From Candidatus Bathyarchaeota archaeon (GTDB taxonomy: Archaea; Thermoproteota; Bathyarchaeia; Bathyarchaeales; SOJC01), in the NCBI GenBank assembly GCA_023131225.1, contig JAGLZW010000001.1, forward strand, positions 1-64,000: a stretch of 64,000 nucleotides of DNA, given 5' to 3'. Positions 16,322-24,621 of the stretch are shown piece by piece; position 1 is the first letter of the stretch, and every line of letters starts with the position of its first letter. Below the pieces are notes generated by a model, which was given only the letters and a program-made list of their open reading frames with translations, had not been told where the DNA came from and ran no database searches. The position numbers and the translations under genes were made by a program.

Positions 16322-17608
16322 CTAGATAATGAGTTTTTCCGGTTCTACATTACGTTTTGCAATGCCAAGGTCATCTACTTTGAATTCCTTGTTTCCAAAA
16401 AGGTTTGCGTGTTCTTCACCCATGTACAAAGCTGCAGCGATTCTGCCTAGAGCGTCACCTTTCATGTTTCCACTTCCGCTACAACTTCCGACCACCAACA
16501 AATCGTTTTCTTCGAAAATAACAGGTTGTCCATCAATGGTGTTAAGCGCATATTGACCTGCCCAAGAGCCATAAGGTTGAGCTCCCAAAAACTGAGGGAA
16601 ATATTTTGTGACTACCTGATATATCCCATAGCGGTAGAAGTTTTCTTCAGGTTGCGGGTCATCTTCTAATTTGAAAGCCCGTGGAAAGTGGTCGCCATAG
16701 CTTAGCCAGAAAGCGTTTTCCTCTAAAGCTGGTTTTATGTAGACTGCAGGTCCTGGCAAGATTGTGAAAGGCATACAGTTTTCTGCATTGAAGCCTTCCA
16801 CATTTAATAGTTGTCTTAATGCTGTTGTTGATGCTTGTACAGAAAAAAGTTGACGCTTTATAGGTTCCATCGGCGCGTAAACTCCAATTTGATGAAGCAG
16901 TGTGTTTGCCCATACGCCGGCAGCAATAATTGTTTTCTTAGCTTTAATTGTGCCTTTGTTAGTGTTGACTCCAGCGGCTCTTGATTTTTGCCAGAAAAAG
17001 GGTTCGTCCGGCATGCCTAATGGCTCTTCCGGGTCTACTAGTACCTTCTCTGCTATTGTGTTGTATTGAATTTCTCCGCCGAGTTTTTTGAACTCTGCTT
17101 CGTAAAACTGAACTAACAAGTCTATGTCGATCGATCCTGCCTTGGGAACAAATACTCCTTTTTCCACATCTGCCAATCTCATCATTTGTGCTTCCTCATC
17201 CTTTGCTACTTCTGTTCTGAGATTAAGCCGTTTCGTCAAATCTTCTTTTTCATACACTTCATATTCAAGACCGCTTTCCGCCATCGATTTGAGAACAGGC
17301 TCTATTATTCTGTAATGTTCTTTTGAAAATAGCCACAAATAGCCAGCCCATCTCAACCTCAAATCTACCCCTAGTTGGGTTTGAACGTGCTTAAAGAATT
17401 CAACTGTGGTGTCCACCAGAGTGAGGTTTGTGTGAGAATAGAAGAAACATCTAAACATGGCAGCGCTCTTGGCCGTATTTCCTTGGCCGGCTGTACTCAT
17501 CTTGTCTATGACTAGAATTCTGTCGTTGGGTCGTTGTTTTTTCACGTGATAAGCGGTTGCCAGTCCAATTATCCCTGCGCCTACAATAACAGCGTCATAT
17601 TCTGTCAT
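16322..17608 (-). CDS. FAD-dependent oxidoreductase, DAO (glycine/sarcosine/D-amino acid oxidase) family
   Basis: 428 residues. The N-terminal dinucleotide-binding fold is clear (DAVIVGAGIIGLATAYHV), followed by the DAO body. A C-terminal FAD motif occurs in NTIDGQPVIFEENDLLVVGSCSGSGNMKGDALGR. It probably oxidises an amino or imino acid or a related compound in the cytoplasm; there is no signal peptide. It is the first gene of an operon with the aminotransferase immediately downstream. The exact substrate, and whether it uses oxygen or another acceptor in a probable anaerobe, are open. Confidence 0.85.
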   Translation of the reverse strand: MTEYDAVIVGAGIIGLATAYHVKKQRPNDRILVIDKMSTAGQGNTAKSAAMFRCFFYSHTNLTLVDTTVEFFKHVQTQLGVDLRLRWAGYLWLFSKEHYRIIEPVLKSMAESGLEYEVYEKEDLTKRLNLRTEVAKDEEAQMMRLADVEKGVFVPKAGSIDIDLLVQFYEAEFKKLGGEIQYNTIAEKVLVDPEEPLGMPDEPFFWQKSRAAGVNTNKGTIKAKKTIIAAGVWANTLLHQIGVYAPMEPIKRQLFSVQASTTALRQLLNVEGFNAENCMPFTILPGPAVYIKPALEENAFWLSYGDHFPRAFKLEDDPQPEENFYRYGIYQVVTKYFPQFLGAQPYGSWAGQYALNTIDGQPVIFEENDLLVVGSCSGSGNMKGDALGRIAAALYMGEEHANLFGNKEFKVDDLGIAKRNVEPEKLII

Positions 17609-17714
17609 GCAGCTTCATCTCAATTGAGGATTTGATTAGAAGCTATCAGTAGGTAGGAGGTTAAAGATTAACGCTTCGCTAGGCTCGTGTTCAGAAATTA
17701 GGATGCTGTCAAAT

Positions 17715-18830
17715 TTAGGGTTCTTCTCCAGTTGGGAACGTTTCAAGTTTATGTATGTAGAACCCTTGCGTTGTATAAACTGTTATTTTTACTTCTTGAC
17801 CTTTGAATGCCTCCCAATTCCACAGGCATTGAAGTGTAACGTTCTCGCTGGGCATAAGTCCTTTAATTGCATCTCCCGTTATCGTCACGTTCTCGTAGAC
17901 TTGGGTTCCATTTGTAAGTGTTATTCTGCTGATATTGATAAAATGTGGCGATGACGGCAAATTATAGACTGTTACGTTAAATTCGCTGGTGTAAGATGCA
18001 TTAGAAGCTACGTCGGTGATGTTAAGTGATACGGCAGGTGGTAATGTGGCTGTTTTGTAAACAGCTGAATAATTTTGCAGGGTTTGAGCGGTAATCGTGT
18101 GAGAAGCGCCAAGGGCGCCTTTTTTCCACAGGTTCCAGTTACATATAAATGTCTTGTTTTGTCCAGGCTGAAGTTGTTGTGGAAGCGTGGCGCTTTCATC
18201 CTTTACTGTTATGTTCTGAGATGGAATGTTGACAGAATCAAACAGTATCTTTGTTACGTTTAATGGTATCTTAGAGTCTGCAGAATTCAGGATGGTAATG
18301 TTGAAACGCTCCACAGTTACAGTGGTGTCAAATTCTGCTTCAATAATTTCCAACTCTACTTTACCCGTTTTATATGGAAATGTTGCGCCCGACCCATCTT
18401 GTAGGAATACAATCACATGAACAGTTTGTCCCGCAAATTCCCCCCACGTTTCACTACACCTGAAAGATATGGTTCCACCTTTCACAAGAGGGTAGGGAAT
18501 TAGTGGGTCTATGGAAAATGCTGGAACGTTGTAAATTGTTTCCACGTTATTAGTAGTAGCAACTAGAGCGACGCTAGTTACGTTCGCATCACCTTTTGAG
18601 TAGGATGGATTTAAAACCGTCACGTCGAAATACGTGCTGTTCTCAATGGGGAACGTAACGTTTGTGATTGTTATTGTAGTGATGTCTTCAGGGGTCTTGT
18701 ATCCTTGCTGCACGTAGTACCCCACAGTCCACAGGTATGATAAAACAGCGCCTGTTATCCCAGACGATAGGAGCAAAATTAATAGAGAGAGTGTTGAAAT
18801 ACCCTTTGTGCTTCTTAACATAGCGTACAT
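17715..18830 (-). CDS. Surface protein with type IV pilin-like signal and three Ig-like repeats
   Basis: 371 residues. The N-terminus has a class III (prepilin) signal: basic residues, then STKG directly before the hydrophobic stretch ISTLSLLILLLSSGITGAV. A prepilin peptidase would cut after KG, leaving a hydrophobic helix for filament assembly or anchoring. The rest holds three repeats of about 105-110 residues built on ITxxxFxxxxxFxVTVxN and W..(F/K)GQ near each repeat end, with many N-x-S/T glycosylation sequons. This composition suits an S-layer- or pilus-associated protein. No pilus assembly genes are adjacent. Confidence 0.65.
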   Translation of the reverse strand: MYAMLRSTKGISTLSLLILLLSSGITGAVLSYLWTVGYYVQQGYKTPEDITTITITNVTFPIENSTYFDVTVLNPSYSKGDANVTSVALVATTNNVETIYNVPAFSIDPLIPYPLVKGGTISFRCSETWGEFAGQTVHVIVFLQDGSGATFPYKTGKVELEIIEAEFDTTVTVERFNITILNSADSKIPLNVTKILFDSVNIPSQNITVKDESATLPQQLQPGQNKTFICNWNLWKKGALGASHTITAQTLQNYSAVYKTATLPPAVSLNITDVASNASYTSEFNVTVYNLPSSPHFINISRITLTNGTQVYENVTITGDAIKGLMPSENVTLQCLWNWEAFKGQEVKITVYTTQGFYIHKLETFPTGEEP

Positions 18831-18949
18831 GTTTTATTCCTCGCCTTGAACGTAATGTTTACTCTGATTTGTGAAGGGAGTAAATAAGTATTCGGTTGAA
18901 GAATGAAGCATTTTTCAAGCCGTATTCGTGTTTCTTTGTTCCTCTGGAA

Positions 18950-19426
18950 TTATCTCACTATTAGTACGGGGCATGGTGCGTATGTTACTACTCCGCTGGC
19001 TACGCTTCCTAGAAGAAATTTTTTGATTCCGGTTCTGCCTTTAGTTCCCATAACAATAAGGTCGCAGCCTTCTTTGTTGGCGATTTCTGTTATTGCGTGA
19101 ACAATTGACATGTGATTTTCGATGATTTTTGTCTCAACTGTGACTCCTACTTTCTTTGCCATTTTCTCTACTTTTTTTAGATATTCTTCTACCATCTTTC
19201 TTTTTTCTCTGGAGATTGTTATCGGAATAGGAGTTACTGTGTGGGCTGGCGCAACTTCTATAGGGGTAGGCGCAAAAGCATAAGCGGGTAAGTGCATCAC
19301 ATGAACAGCGATAAGCTCCGCTTTTCTTCTTTTAGCTATATCAATCGCATATTCGGCAGCTTTCTCTGACGGCTTTGAACCGTCAACGGGAACCAAAATC
19401 TTGTTAATCGACACGTTAGCTGACAT
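18950..19426 (-). CDS. Universal stress protein, UspA family
   Basis: 158 residues with the Usp fold: ILVPVDGSKPSEKAAEYAIDIA at the N-terminus and the ATP-binding motif G-x2-G-x9-G(S/T) near the C-terminus (MGTKGRTGIKKFLLGSVASGVV). Presence of this motif places it with nucleotide-binding Usp proteins. Divergent from the GH3-family gene, with 43 bp between starts. Confidence 0.92.
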   Translation of the reverse strand: MSANVSINKILVPVDGSKPSEKAAEYAIDIAKRRKAELIAVHVMHLPAYAFAPTPIEVAPAHTVTPIPITISREKRKMVEEYLKKVEKMAKKVGVTVETKIIENHMSIVHAITEIANKEGCDLIVMGTKGRTGIKKFLLGSVASGVVTYAPCPVLIVR

Positions 19427-19469
19427 TTTTGCTTCGCTACCTCTTTTGTGAACTTTTAACTTAAACTTT

Positions 19470-20636
19470 ATGAGGAAAAGCAGACTATCTTCTTCAACAA
19501 TGTTTCCCTCAGCATCCTCAGGCGATTTCTTACGCGCTTTAGTTGATCCGTGGTATCAAGCCCTCCAAAATCCAATGGAAGCCCAAAACCAAGCTTTGCA
19601 AAATCTAATTATACACTACAAAAAAACCGAATATGGCAAGCAACACTCCATAGATGAAGTTAAAAGCATAGCTGATTTTCAGCAGAGTTTTCCTAAACTC
19701 AACTATAGAAAACTGCAACCATATTTGAAAGAGGTAAAGGAAGGCAACCATTCTGCTATACTTTCTGAGCCTCCAGTCTGCTGGGTTATGACGCGAGGTT
19801 CCACAGGCGTCTCAAAGACCCTTCCAGCTACAAAGACTCATCTTGAACAAATATTTTCATGCGGAGCAAGAGCTTTAATTAACCACGTACTGAGAAAAAA
19901 CGACTTCACTATGCTAACCGGAAAGATTCTCAATCTCAACTTTCCCTCCACCGTAACCACCATGGAGACAAAAGGGAAAACAGTAACGTACGGCTACAGC
20001 TCAGGCACCTATGCCAAACTGAACCCCATGCTCAACCAAATAAGCTTACTGCCAAAACAGGAAGAGATTGACGTGCTGGGTCCAGGTATAACTAAGTCAG
20101 ATTGGAAAAGACGATTTGAGCTTGTGTACCAGAGGGCGTTGTCCCAGAATGTCACTGCTGCAATGGGCGTTACACCAGTTATCTTGTCTTTCGCTAAATA
20201 CATTGTGAAGAAACACAAGAAAAAGCCGAATGAATTATGGCGGCTTAAGGCACTCTTTTGTACAAGCGTGAGGAAAATTCAGTTCAAATATGCACCTAGA
20301 TTGAAATCTTACTACGGCGAAGCTCCCATCGTAGAAATGTACACTGCCACCGAAGGCGTGTATGGTCAACAACTTGACGACCTTCCTTACATTAGTCCCA
20401 ATTATGACAAATACTTATTTGAGGTTGAAACTAGGAGCGGAATTAAGATGCTTCACGAACTTAAAAGAGGCGAATGGGGGAGACTGATTGTTTCGTCTTG
20501 TCTTTTTCCACGGTATGACATAGGTGACATGGTTGAAGCCATGGGAAAAAATTATTTTCGGATCTTTGGTAGAGCAACCGCTTTAACCATTCTGGAGCAC
20601 AGGTTGTATCGGCTTTTATGCGGATGGTTTCTCTAA
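19470..20636 (+). CDS. GH3-family acyl-adenylate enzyme
   Basis: 388 residues. Three adenylation motifs appear in the expected order: MTRGSTGVSKT (about 108-118, phosphate loop), YTATEGVYG (about 290) and FPRYDIGDMV (about 348). This is the GH3/firefly-luciferase superfamily pattern. Plant GH3 enzymes adenylate a carboxylic acid and conjugate it to an amino acid. Here the chain stops soon after the last motif, so the C-terminal domain is much shorter than in plants (about 600 residues). The acid substrate is unknown. The end overlaps the convergent zinc-ribbon gene by four bases. Confidence 0.75.
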   Translation: MRKSRLSSSTMFPSASSGDFLRALVDPWYQALQNPMEAQNQALQNLIIHYKKTEYGKQHSIDEVKSIADFQQSFPKLNYRKLQPYLKEVKEGNHSAILSEPPVCWVMTRGSTGVSKTLPATKTHLEQIFSCGARALINHVLRKNDFTMLTGKILNLNFPSTVTTMETKGKTVTYGYSSGTYAKLNPMLNQISLLPKQEEIDVLGPGITKSDWKRRFELVYQRALSQNVTAAMGVTPVILSFAKYIVKKHKKKPNELWRLKALFCTSVRKIQFKYAPRLKSYYGEAPIVEMYTATEGVYGQQLDDLPYISPNYDKYLFEVETRSGIKMLHELKRGEWGRLIVSSCLFPRYDIGDMVEAMGKNYFRIFGRATALTILEHRLYRLLCGWFL

Positions 20637-20995
20637 GGGCGTGGATTTCTTCCAGACGCCTTAGCCGCTCCATAGACTGCAAAAATGATGATTATTACGC
20701 CAACTATTACTAGGAAAAACGCTCCACGCCATGGATCAGGCAGGTCGAGGAAAGTTGTTATCAGAGATGTTGCTCCGATGACTAGTAAGATTAAGCCGCC
20801 GATTAGAGCCCAGAAACGGCTTGTCTCCTCCTTTTCGTGTTTTTCAGCTTTTTCTTCCTTTTCATGTTTTTCATGTTTCTCGTATTTTTCATAAGCCTCT
20901 CTGGGAGCTGCTTCAGCCTTAAGTGAAGCTCCACATTTCGGGCAATACTTCATTTCTTCGGGAACTTCATTTCCACATTTCGGACAGTATGGCAA
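20633..20995 (-). CDS. Zinc-ribbon membrane protein
   Basis: 120 residues from a TTG start. Two zinc-ribbon CxxC pairs at the N-terminus (YCPKCGNEVPEEMKYCPKCG) precede a charged K/E/H-rich linker of about 35 residues with repeated EKHEK-like units. Two transmembrane segments follow (FWALIGGLILLVIGATSLI and AFFLVIVGVIIIIFAVYGAA). Common architecture in archaea and Firmicutes; function unknown. Confidence 0.75.
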   Translation of the reverse strand: MPYCPKCGNEVPEEMKYCPKCGASLKAEAAPREAYEKYEKHEKHEKEEKAEKHEKEETSRFWALIGGLILLVIGATSLITTFLDLPDPWRGAFFLVIVGVIIIIFAVYGAAKASGRNPRP

Positions 20996-21132
20996 ACTGT
21001 TTCACCATATTTCAACTATTCTGTTAGGTTGACATTGAATATAAGCGTTAAAGCTCCGATCTGTTGGTAGCAAGCTGATAAACATTTATTTTGCTTCTTC
21101 TCGAAAAACTACGGTTGCGCGCGCTTAGCGAC

Positions 21133-22323
21133 TTATTCAAGAGAAAGTTTTTCCAACTGCTTTAATACGTATTTGCGAATTTCTTTTGGCTTAGGCAACT
21201 TTGCCACCACATTCCCGTTTTTGACTAATGGTTTCAACATTCGCACTGTTTTGCCTCGACACTTTGGACATTTTGGTCGATGTTCATTACAGGATAAAAC
21301 TACATCGACTAGGCATTTTGGGCATCGCCACACCTCCTTCATCCCTCCAAGCTTACCTCGCTTTGCACATAACTTTCCATCTATCTCAACTATATCCATA
21401 GCGAAGTTTACAGTAGGTGAATTACTCACATGTGTGCCTATACCAAACGCATCTGCACCAGCCTCGCTTAGTTGTCGGACTGATTCTTCGTTCAAACCTC
21501 CAGAAACTAAAATTTGGACATGTTTGCAACCGCGAATGTTCAGTTCCCATCGTACCTCTCGCACAATTTCTGCGAAATTACCTTTACGAGAGGATGGTGT
21601 GTCAAGTCGTACTGCCTTTAATTTTTTCAAAGCCTTTACAGCCATAATTGCTTCCATCTTTTCATCCGAGTATGTATCTACCAAGGCAACGCGAGGCACA
21701 TCTTCTTTAACTACGCTGTCAAAAGCTTTCCATGCTTTAATCTGGTCGCCCATAACTATGATGAGGGCGTGGGGCATAGTTCCCACGGGTTCGGTCTCTA
21801 CTGCCTTGGCACCCGTCAGACAGCTAACGGCGTCAAATCCACCAATGAACGCTGCACGGTCTATCATTGGTGAAAGAGACGGGTGCATGCGACGGATACC
21901 AAAAGAAATAAGACGTTTGTTTTTAGCAACTTTTCTTGTTCTTGCTGCTCGAGTAGCTATTCCAGAGGCTTGACAAATAAGGCCTAGAAGAGGAGTTTCG
22001 TAGAGACAAAAGTCTCCATAAGAACCTTCAATTCGTATAACAGGCTCGCGGAAACCTTGGTGATCAGCAGCATAGAAAACGGTTCCTTCAGACATCGAAT
22101 AGATATTAACGGGGATACCTTTGAACAAATGGGCTAATTCTTCGATGCCGCACAGAATGCCCCAAGGCCAATTTTCTGGAAGGCTACCGGAAGTAACTTC
22201 CGCTATCACACGGGTTTTTTCCCTACCTTTAGCTTCTAGAATCTGTTTTGTGCGGACAAAGTAGATGTCCGTGGTTTCTGCTCGTTTAATTTCTTCGTCG
22301 GAAGCAACATGAAAAAGACGCAT
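21133..22323 (-). CDS. Nicotinate phosphoribosyltransferase with C-terminal zinc ribbon
   Basis: About 396 residues. It forms nicotinate mononucleotide from nicotinate and PRPP in NAD salvage. LFHVASDEEIKRAETTDIYF at the N-terminus, SFGIRRMHPS (phosphate and PRPP contact), TMPHALI and LVSGGLNEESVRQLSEAGADAFGIGT are the family hallmarks. A C-terminal extension has C-x2-C (CPKCLVDVV) and C-x2-C (CPKCRGKTV), a zinc ribbon seen in some archaeal members. I chose ATG 22323 because GTGGAGA lies eight bases upstream and family proteins start here; GTG 22338 is the alternative. PRPP synthetase is elsewhere in the window (47498). Confidence 0.88.
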   Translation of the reverse strand: MRLFHVASDEEIKRAETTDIYFVRTKQILEAKGREKTRVIAEVTSGSLPENWPWGILCGIEELAHLFKGIPVNIYSMSEGTVFYAADHQGFREPVIRIEGSYGDFCLYETPLLGLICQASGIATRAARTRKVAKNKRLISFGIRRMHPSLSPMIDRAAFIGGFDAVSCLTGAKAVETEPVGTMPHALIIVMGDQIKAWKAFDSVVKEDVPRVALVDTYSDEKMEAIMAVKALKKLKAVRLDTPSSRKGNFAEIVREVRWELNIRGCKHVQILVSGGLNEESVRQLSEAGADAFGIGTHVSNSPTVNFAMDIVEIDGKLCAKRGKLGGMKEVWRCPKCLVDVVLSCNEHRPKCPKCRGKTVRMLKPLVKNGNVVAKLPKPKEIRKYVLKQLEKLSLE

Positions 22324-22380
22324 CTGAATTCTCTCCACAGCTCTTGCTTCAATGAAGTATAGCGATGTTTATTTAAAGAT

Positions 22381-22941
22381 TCAAGCATTGCTTACGAATA
22401 GAAGTAGCTGAATGAATCCAACCTCAATTACTGCAGCTACAAAAAATAAAAAATAAATTATTACAAGAGCTCTTATGGTCATGCTTCTGCTTAATGTTTT
22501 ACGTATTGTTAAATAAATTCCATACCCTTCAAGTATGCCATTGGGCAGACTCAGCAGAACAAACATAGCTAAATTACCCAGAGCTACGGTGCCAAAAACA
22601 ATCATGCTGGCTCTAAAAATGCTCAAAAGAATAATCATAAGAGTGAACATTAAAGCAAAAGGGCGGGGATGCTGAAGCACAACATAGTCATACTTTTTCG
22701 GCTTGAAAAAAGAAAGAACTAGTTCGACGTAGAAAGTCATAGCAAGCAGAATAAGAGAGACCACCAAAACATTGTGGATAAAGACCACTAACACAGCAAT
22801 TGGAGGATTAGCGAACAAGTTTCCAGAATATTCAAAGAAAGCCCTATTTTCAACATATGCCAACGCTAAAAAAATCAGCAAAGTGACGCCAAGTAACAAC
22901 GTTCTCTCTTTCGAAGCCATCGTAAGAGCCACGTGCCCCAC
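22381..22941 (-). CDS. Polytopic membrane protein, possibly SpoIIM/DUF95-like
   Basis: 186 residues with about five hydrophobic segments. The pattern VFIHNVLVVSLILLAM in the middle and LPNGILEGYGIYL followed by FVAAVIEVGFIQLLL recalls the stage II sporulation M (DUF95) family, where a conserved P-x-G-x-x-E lies in a membrane loop. The match is by eye and moderate. Start may be GTG 22941 or ATG 22920; a TATA-like TTTTATTC upstream favours a very short leader. Function in archaea unknown. Confidence 0.55.
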   Translation of the reverse strand: MGHVALTMASKERTLLLGVTLLIFLALAYVENRAFFEYSGNLFANPPIAVLVVFIHNVLVVSLILLAMTFYVELVLSFFKPKKYDYVVLQHPRPFALMFTLMIILLSIFRASMIVFGTVALGNLAMFVLLSLPNGILEGYGIYLTIRKTLSRSMTIRALVIIYFLFFVAAVIEVGFIQLLLFVSNA

Positions 22942-22990
22942 ATGTTCCCGAGTAAGTGAATAAAAGCGTTGCTTAGCTTTTCAATTCATG

Positions 22991-23278
22991 TCAAGTCTCA
23001 AACAACACTGTTCCACCAGAAGCGTATAGAGGACCTAGATCGAGACATTGAATGTAGCCCCACATTCTCTTCGTCATTCGTCAAGCCCAACTCATTGAAG
23101 CTCTTTCCTCCATTCAGCGCAACAAGCACGGATAGCATTGAACCCAACGCATGAATGCACAAAGCATCTATCTCGTCCAAGATACTTCTGGTTCATTAAA
23201 AAACTATTCTATCCCAACTTTGAATATAGGGCATTTTCCACGAATTTCCTTGACTTTGAACCAAAAAGGGTCTTTCAA
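22991..23278 (-). pseudogene. Relic of a TIGR04076-family gene
   Basis: Stitched minus-strand frames give FWFKVKEIRGKCPIFKVGIE, a TAG, FFNEPEVS, a frameshift, DEIDALCIHALGSMLSVLVA and FNELGLTNDEENVGL. After another frameshift follows LDLGPLYASGGTVLFET and TGA. This order (VxExRGxCP-x-xKVG, ALCIHAL, C/L-DPGxPY-x-x-GGTVxFE) is that of the TIGR04076 small-protein family. At least one stop and two frameshifts break it, so it is a decayed gene lying upstream of the thiolase operon. The family role is unknown. Confidence 0.55.
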
Positions 23279-23372
23279 CATGTTTCATAGATGCCTCCCC
23301 ACCTTGTTGCATCTAAACTTAACTGCTTAAGGCCAATTTTCTCTACAAGATAGTAAACACTTAAGAAAGACC

Positions 23373-23380
23373 TTTATATA
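23373..23380 (+). promoter_or_regulatory. TATA box for the thiolase operon
   Basis: TTTATATA is 41-48 bp upstream of ATG 23421. It makes the GTG at 23382 an unlikely start, because that codon would precede the expected transcription start near 23400. Confidence 0.55.
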
Positions 23381-23420
23381 AGTGGATAAAGCTCTGCAGA
23401 GAAAGGAGTTAATATTTGTC

Positions 23421-24620
23421 ATGAAAACAAAATGCCCGGCTATAATCAGCGTGGGCAGGACCGAGTTTGGAGAACATTATGAAAGAGAGCCTGAAAATCT
23501 AGTTGAAGAAGCTGGACTGGCAGCTTTAGACTCTGCGAAAATTGAGCGTGAAGATGTTGACGCGTGCCACTATGCAGATTATTTTCTTCCTATAACCAAC
23601 AAGTTCGGGCTTGAAGAAGGCTTTCTATCTGAACTTTTAGAGTTAAATGTCCCCATGGAAATCACGCGGTCCTTCAGCTCCGCCCTCGCGAATGCTTGCA
23701 ACGCCGTTTTGGCCGGGAAGTATGAGCTTATGCTTGTAGGTGGAATGGAAAAAATGACAGACCGGTGGGACAAGATTAGAGATGACCTCATGCTTCTAGA
23801 AGATCCGTGGAGCTATTATGCTGGATGTACTCCAGAGGCGAATCATGAGCTTATGCTCAGGGCATATATTAAAAAATATGGGGTTGCTGGTGAGCAACTT
23901 GACATTTTGAAGGAGGCGTTAGCTAACTTCTCAGTAAGAAATCACCATGCGGCCATGAAAAACAAGTACGCTCAGTTTCACAGGGAGATCTCCGTAGATG
24001 CAGTTATGAAAGCAAGAACCAAGGCAAGAAGACCTCTAGGCTTGTTCGATTTTGCGCCAATATCTGATGGCGCCTCAGCTCTAATACTAACAAATTCAGA
24101 ACTTGCTGAATCTTATACTAGCAAACCAGTTTACATTCTAGGTTACTCTCTAGCCACAGATTATATTACCTTCCCTTCGCGGAACGACTTGACTGGTTTT
24201 TTGTCCACTAGACTTGCAATGAAGGACATCCTTAGGACATCGGATATCGAATTGACCGACATTTCGATTTTAGAACTTTACGATCAATCTACGATGATGG
24301 GGATGGTGTCTTTAGAGGATTTAGGGTTCTGCGAGAGGGGTAAGGCGTGGATAGACATTTACAAAAGTTGTAAAGAGAATGAAGACTATTACGAGCTTAA
24401 TGGTAAGAGACTATTTGTGAACGTGAATGGTGGGCTTAAGGCCGATGGAAATCCTTTGGGCGCCACAGGTGGTGCAGAGATTTTCGAAGTATTTCAACAG
24501 TTAAGACATGAGGCTGGTGAAAGGCAGGTAAAAGCAGATGATGAACTCAGATGCGGTTGTGTTCACGAGTTGGAAGGTTTTGGAACCAAAGCATATATCT
24601 ACATTCTAGGAAAGAACTGA
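23421..24620 (+). CDS. Thiolase-family protein lacking canonical active-site residues
   Basis: About 399 residues, clearly thiolase-like (VGRTEFGEHYE, LMLVGGMEKMTDRWD, SPISDGASALIL-type segment, GLKADGNPLGATGGAEI). The usual nucleophile motif CASG is replaced: the aligned position is Thr82 (ITRSFSSALANAC), with the only nearby cysteine at 93. GHPxGATG has become GNPLGATG (Asn344), the HDCF motif is YDQS, and the last motif HNVGGSGA reads HELEGFGT. These replacements suggest it does not carry out normal acetoacetyl-CoA thiolysis or synthesis. The next gene, one base on, encodes a DUF35-HMG-CoA synthase fusion, matching the archaeal thiolase/DUF35/HMGCS complex. It may be a structural subunit or have changed chemistry. 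Start chosen downstream of an AGGAG site. Confidence 0.8.
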   Translation: MKTKCPAIISVGRTEFGEHYEREPENLVEEAGLAALDSAKIEREDVDACHYADYFLPITNKFGLEEGFLSELLELNVPMEITRSFSSALANACNAVLAGKYELMLVGGMEKMTDRWDKIRDDLMLLEDPWSYYAGCTPEANHELMLRAYIKKYGVAGEQLDILKEALANFSVRNHHAAMKNKYAQFHREISVDAVMKARTKARRPLGLFDFAPISDGASALILTNSELAESYTSKPVYILGYSLATDYITFPSRNDLTGFLSTRLAMKDILRTSDIELTDISILELYDQSTMMGMVSLEDLGFCERGKAWIDIYKSCKENEDYYELNGKRLFVNVNGGLKADGNPLGATGGAEIFEVFQQLRHEAGERQVKADDELRCGCVHELEGFGTKAYIYILGKN

Positions 24621-24621
24621 C

